Assembly: GCA_903928275.1 (NCBI GenBank)
Contig: CAIYQJ010000279.1
Coordinates: forward strand, 1-7,662
DNA: 7,662 nt
Direction of reading: 5' to 3'
Origin: an uncultured Chloroflexota bacterium
Lineage (GTDB): Bacteria > Chloroflexota > Limnocylindria > Limnocylindrales > CSP1-4
The position numbers and the translations under genes were made by a program. This document shows, piece after piece, positions 5,760 through 7,662 of the stretch (position 1 is its first letter; each line of letters opens with the position of its first letter). The notes below the pieces were generated by a model. It was not told where the DNA came from, searched no databases, and saw only the letters and a program-made list of their open reading frames with translations.

Positions 5760-5899
5760 ATGCCTGTGCCATATGTCACAGTCGACCCGTTCCGGACGGC
5801 ACGGGGGGATCGAACACGACCGGCCGGCTCCGACGCCGCAGACGCGGTCTCGCTCTCGAAGGGCCGTCGCGGGCCTTGAAGAAGGAGCAAGTACGCTCG

Positions 5900-6034
5900 A
5901 TGGAGCCGGCCCGGGCCCGTCTCGCGATCGGGGGAGACAGGCGTGCCGCGGCCGCGTGTATCCATCCGCAGCCCGGGTGCGTCATCTCCGTGGAGGCGGT
6001 CGCGATCCGGGCGATCGAGCTGGGAGGCGCATGA
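5900..6034 (+). CDS. Possible small protein of 44 aa, unknown
   Basis: An ATG-started frame of 44 codons that ends in TGA two bases before the GTG start of the methyltransferase fusion gene. Its product ends CVISVEAVAIRAIELGGA and has two cysteines (C20 and C27). About 84% of its codons end in G or C, more than the overlapping frame that would extend the methyltransferase gene, which favours this frame if any is translated. AAGGAG lies 12 bases upstream, rather far. I recognise no family. It could be a leader peptide coupled to the next gene, or simply untranslated leader. Confidence 0.3.
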   Translation: MEPARARLAIGGDRRAAAACIHPQPGCVISVEAVAIRAIELGGA

Positions 6035-6035
6035 C

Positions 6036-7052
6036 GTGGAGGCGGAGCCGATCGTTCGACCGAAGCTCACTTCGCGCGCCCTGCGCCGCTGGGTGCCGCC
6101 CCTGGCCCGACACCTGCCCCATCTCGTGTCGGCCTACCTCGTGCCGGGTCGAGTCCCGCCAGCCGTACGCGAGGCCGCGATGCTCGGTGTCACGTCGATC
6201 AACCGCTGCGAGGCATGCCAGGCGGTCCACGACCGGTGGGGCCGCCACGCTGGGCTCCGTGTCGACGAGCTCTCGCCGGCCGAGGCATCCGCCCATGCCT
6301 ACGGGCAGCGGCTCGCGATGGCCGGGCCCGATGCGATGCCGCCGTCAGCGATGAGCCGCCGCCATCGCCGCGAGCTCGCGGCCACGGCGATCCTCATGGA
6401 GCTCGCGAACCTGTCGGGCAACCGCTTCCTCCCCGGCGGTGACGGCCGGCCGTCGCTCCAGGTCGGCGACGCGCGGACCGCCCGGATCCTCGACTTCGGG
6501 ATGCAGGCGGCCGACCGGGCCGGGCTCCACCGTGCGCGCTCACGCGTCGCCGGTCGCGCGCGGGGTGACGTCCTGGAGCTCGGGGTCGGCACGGGCTCGA
6601 ACCTCCGGGCCTATCCGGCGGATGCGGCGATCCACGGCATCGACGTCAGCGCCCCGGCGCTCTCGATCGCGGCGGCCCGGGCTCGCCGCATGGACCGCCG
6701 GGTCGCCCTGACCGTGGCCGATGCAGCGGCCCTGCCGTTCCCGGACGCATCCTTCGACACGATCGTCGCGACGTTCGTCCTGTGCTCGGTCGGCGACGTC
6801 GGCGGGACGCTCCGAGAGGCATGCCGCGTGCTTCGGCCCGGCGGGACGATCCGGCTCCTCGAGCATGCCGAGGCGGACCATCCGGCGATCGCCGACATCC
6901 AGCGGCGGTCCGCCCCGGCGTGGGCGCGGGCGAGCGGCGGCTGTCGCCTCGACCACGACGTCGCTGCGTCCGTGCGGGGCGCCGGGCTGACGATCGTCGC
7001 GGAGCGGCGCCGCCTGGGCGGGATCCTCGTCGAGATCGTGGCGGCGGCCTGA
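6036..7052 (+). CDS. AhpD-like domain fused to class I SAM-dependent methyltransferase (338 aa)
   Basis: The N-terminal part (about 12-150) looks like the AhpD / carboxymuconolactone decarboxylase fold: E46, C58, C61 and H65 have exactly the spacing of the AhpD catalytic set (E-x11-C-x2-C-x3-H), followed by a helix LMELANLSGNRFLP. In that family the cysteine pair acts as a peroxide- or disulfide-linked redox centre. The C-terminal part is a Rossmann methyltransferase: motif I ELGVGTG (181-187), D203 at the end of strand 2, DAAALPF with D229, FDTIVATFVLCSV and VLRPGG (265-270). The late LLEHAEADHP and GGCRLDHD stretches recall the METTL7/UbiE-like group. I start at GTG 6036 because GGGAGG lies 8 bases upstream and the extension back to 5943 looks non-coding. 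It is divergent from the sulfur/Hdr operon across the AT-rich control region. The substrate is unknown. Some METTL7 proteins methylate thiols, so a sulfur substrate is possible but speculative. Confidence 0.9.
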   Translation: MEAEPIVRPKLTSRALRRWVPPLARHLPHLVSAYLVPGRVPPAVREAAMLGVTSINRCEACQAVHDRWGRHAGLRVDELSPAEASAHAYGQRLAMAGPDAMPPSAMSRRHRRELAATAILMELANLSGNRFLPGGDGRPSLQVGDARTARILDFGMQAADRAGLHRARSRVAGRARGDVLELGVGTGSNLRAYPADAAIHGIDVSAPALSIAAARARRMDRRVALTVADAAALPFPDASFDTIVATFVLCSVGDVGGTLREACRVLRPGGTIRLLEHAEADHPAIADIQRRSAPAWARASGGCRLDHDVAASVRGAGLTIVAERRRLGGILVEIVAAA

Positions 7053-7062
7053 CCGGTCCCGG

Positions 7063-7094
7063 GCGCCGCGGATCTGACGGCCGATCCGCCGCGC
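7063..7094 (+). terminator. Weak candidate terminator hairpin after the methyltransferase gene
   Basis: An inverted repeat starts 10 bases after the stop: arms GCGGATC (7068-7074) and GATCCGC (7083-7089) with an 8-base loop, extended by four more G-C pairs beyond one C-C mismatch. No T-run follows, so it is either a non-canonical or Rho-assisted terminator or only a 3'-end stabilising hairpin. Confidence 0.35.
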
Positions 7095-7141
7095 GGCCTC
7101 CCGCGGTCGACGTGCCGTCGCTCCGGATCTTCCCCACGACG

Positions 7142-7174
7142 TCCACGGTCGCTCCACGAGCGGTCCACGCGGGC
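7142..7174. repeat. Three TCCACG repeats at 11-bp spacing upstream of the secreted-protein gene
   Basis: TCCACG occurs at 7142, 7153 and 7164, one helical turn apart, with a degenerate TCCCCAC at 7131. Repeats on one face of the helix in a non-coding gap about 80-115 bases before a start codon suggest binding sites for a regulator. No factor is recognised and no clear -35/-10 pair is visible in this gap. Confidence 0.4.
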
Positions 7175-7255
7175 GCCCGACAGTGGGTCACGTCGCCGGG
7201 ACTCGGCGATGCCGGGAGAACCCGGGACGCATCCATCACGCAGGGAGACGCCACC

Positions 7256-7662
7256 ATGAAGAAGCTCATCGGATCGTTCGGGGCCGCGTCGCTCGCGGTC
7301 CTCGCGCTCTCGGCGACGGTCGCGGCCGCCGGACCGCACGGCGCCGGCGCCGGCGCTGCACAGGGCCAGGCATCGCCGCAGGCGCAGGGCCAGGGTGCCG
7401 GACGGGGCCCGGCGCAGGGCGCGCAGGCAGCAGGGGGCGACGTCGTCGCGTCCATCCTCGGGCTGACGAACGCCCAGGTCCAGGACCTCCGCCAGGGCGG
7501 CCTCTCGCTCGCCCAGATCGCCGCGAAGCAGGGTGTCGACCCGCAGAAGCTCGTCGATGCGCTCGTTGCCCAGTGGTCCACCCGGATCGACTACCGGGTC
7601 TCCACCGGCGCGCTCACCACGGCCGAGGCGGCCACCCTGAAGAGCCAGCTGGCCGTCCGGGC
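7256..7662 (+). CDS. Secreted Gln/Gly/Ala-rich protein, N-terminal 135 residues (runs off right edge)
   Basis: A likely exported protein. A classical signal peptide is present: MKK, then a hydrophobic stretch LAVLALSATVAAA with a probable cleavage after A25 (AAA followed by GPHG). Residues 26-61 form a low-complexity linker rich in Gln, Gly and Ala (repeated AQG and QGQG). From 62 a helical domain follows: ILGLTNAQVQDLRQGG, then LSLAQIAAKQGVDPQKLVDAL, then a helix ending TRIDYRVSTGALTTAEAATL. This LGLT...SLAQIA...GV pattern is common in short secreted proteins of Chloroflexota and Actinomycetota whose function is not established. No cysteine is present in the visible part. The start is supported by AGGGAG 8 bases upstream. 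It has no evident link to the sulfur genes and its end is outside the window. Confidence 0.87.
   Translation, partial: MKKLIGSFGAASLAVLALSATVAAAGPHGAGAGAAQGQASPQAQGQGAGRGPAQGAQAAGGDVVASILGLTNAQVQDLRQGGLSLAQIAAKQGVDPQKLVDALVAQWSTRIDYRVSTGALTTAEAATLKSQLAVR

Noticed and set aside
5800..5820. tRNA-like T-arm (GTTCGATCC on the minus strand)
   Set aside because: The flanking bases do not pair as a T-stem and no anticodon or acceptor stem can be formed nearby.
5847..5870. Resemblance to a widespread dispersed repeat that reads SLSKGR in one frame (TCGAAGGG core)
   Set aside because: Only a short core matches and no second copy occurs in the window, so a repeat cannot be supported.
5943..6035. Upstream GTG start for the AhpD-methyltransferase gene
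   Set aside because: The added 31 residues are Arg/Ser-rich without family likeness, and the GTG at 6036 has GGGAGG at ideal spacing.
1..7662. CRISPR array, insertion sequence, attachment site, rRNA or complete tRNA
   Set aside because: No spaced identical repeats, transposase motifs, terminal inverted repeats or RNA gene signatures were found on reading both strands.

Overview
The window is GC-rich (roughly 70%) bacterial DNA with tightly packed genes, many start/stop overlaps and GTG starts. Codon choice and the protein types recall Chloroflexota or high-GC Actinomycetota, but no rRNA or marker gene is present, so the organism cannot be placed more precisely.

Minus strand, about 5.7 kb down to position 1 and beyond: a seven-gene cluster transcribed right to left. 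In order it holds an ArsR-family regulator, a DsrE2-like protein, a second DsrE-family protein with a CxxC pair, a TusA sulfur carrier, an MvhD/FlpD-like electron-transfer subunit, a very large HdrA flavoprotein with a complete GltD-like NAD(P)H oxidoreductase inserted into it, and a second HdrA-type protein cut by the left edge. The regulator is joined to the first DsrE gene by a GTGA overlap, the MvhD-like gene to the HdrA-GltD gene by 11 bases, and the two HdrA genes by an ATGA overlap. The cluster joins a persulfide relay (TusA/DsrE) to a heterodisulfide-reductase-like electron-transfer module that appears to have its own NAD(P)H port. A working hypothesis is a redox enzyme that acts on protein-bound or low-molecular-weight persulfide or disulfide and exchanges electrons with NAD(P)H and perhaps ferredoxin. 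No HdrB or HdrC catalytic subunit lies in the window; one could lie beyond the left edge.

Centre, about 5.70-5.90 kb: an AT-rich island between divergent transcription units. It carries a 17-bp tandem repeat and plausible promoter elements facing both ways, and is the best candidate for the operator of the ArsR protein.

Plus strand, about 5.9-7.66 kb: a doubtful 44-codon ORF; a gene fusing an AhpD-like (carboxymuconolactone-decarboxylase fold) domain to a class I SAM-dependent methyltransferase; a 203-bp gap with a hairpin and three helically phased TCCACG repeats; and the start of a secreted Gln/Gly/Ala-rich protein cut by the right edge.
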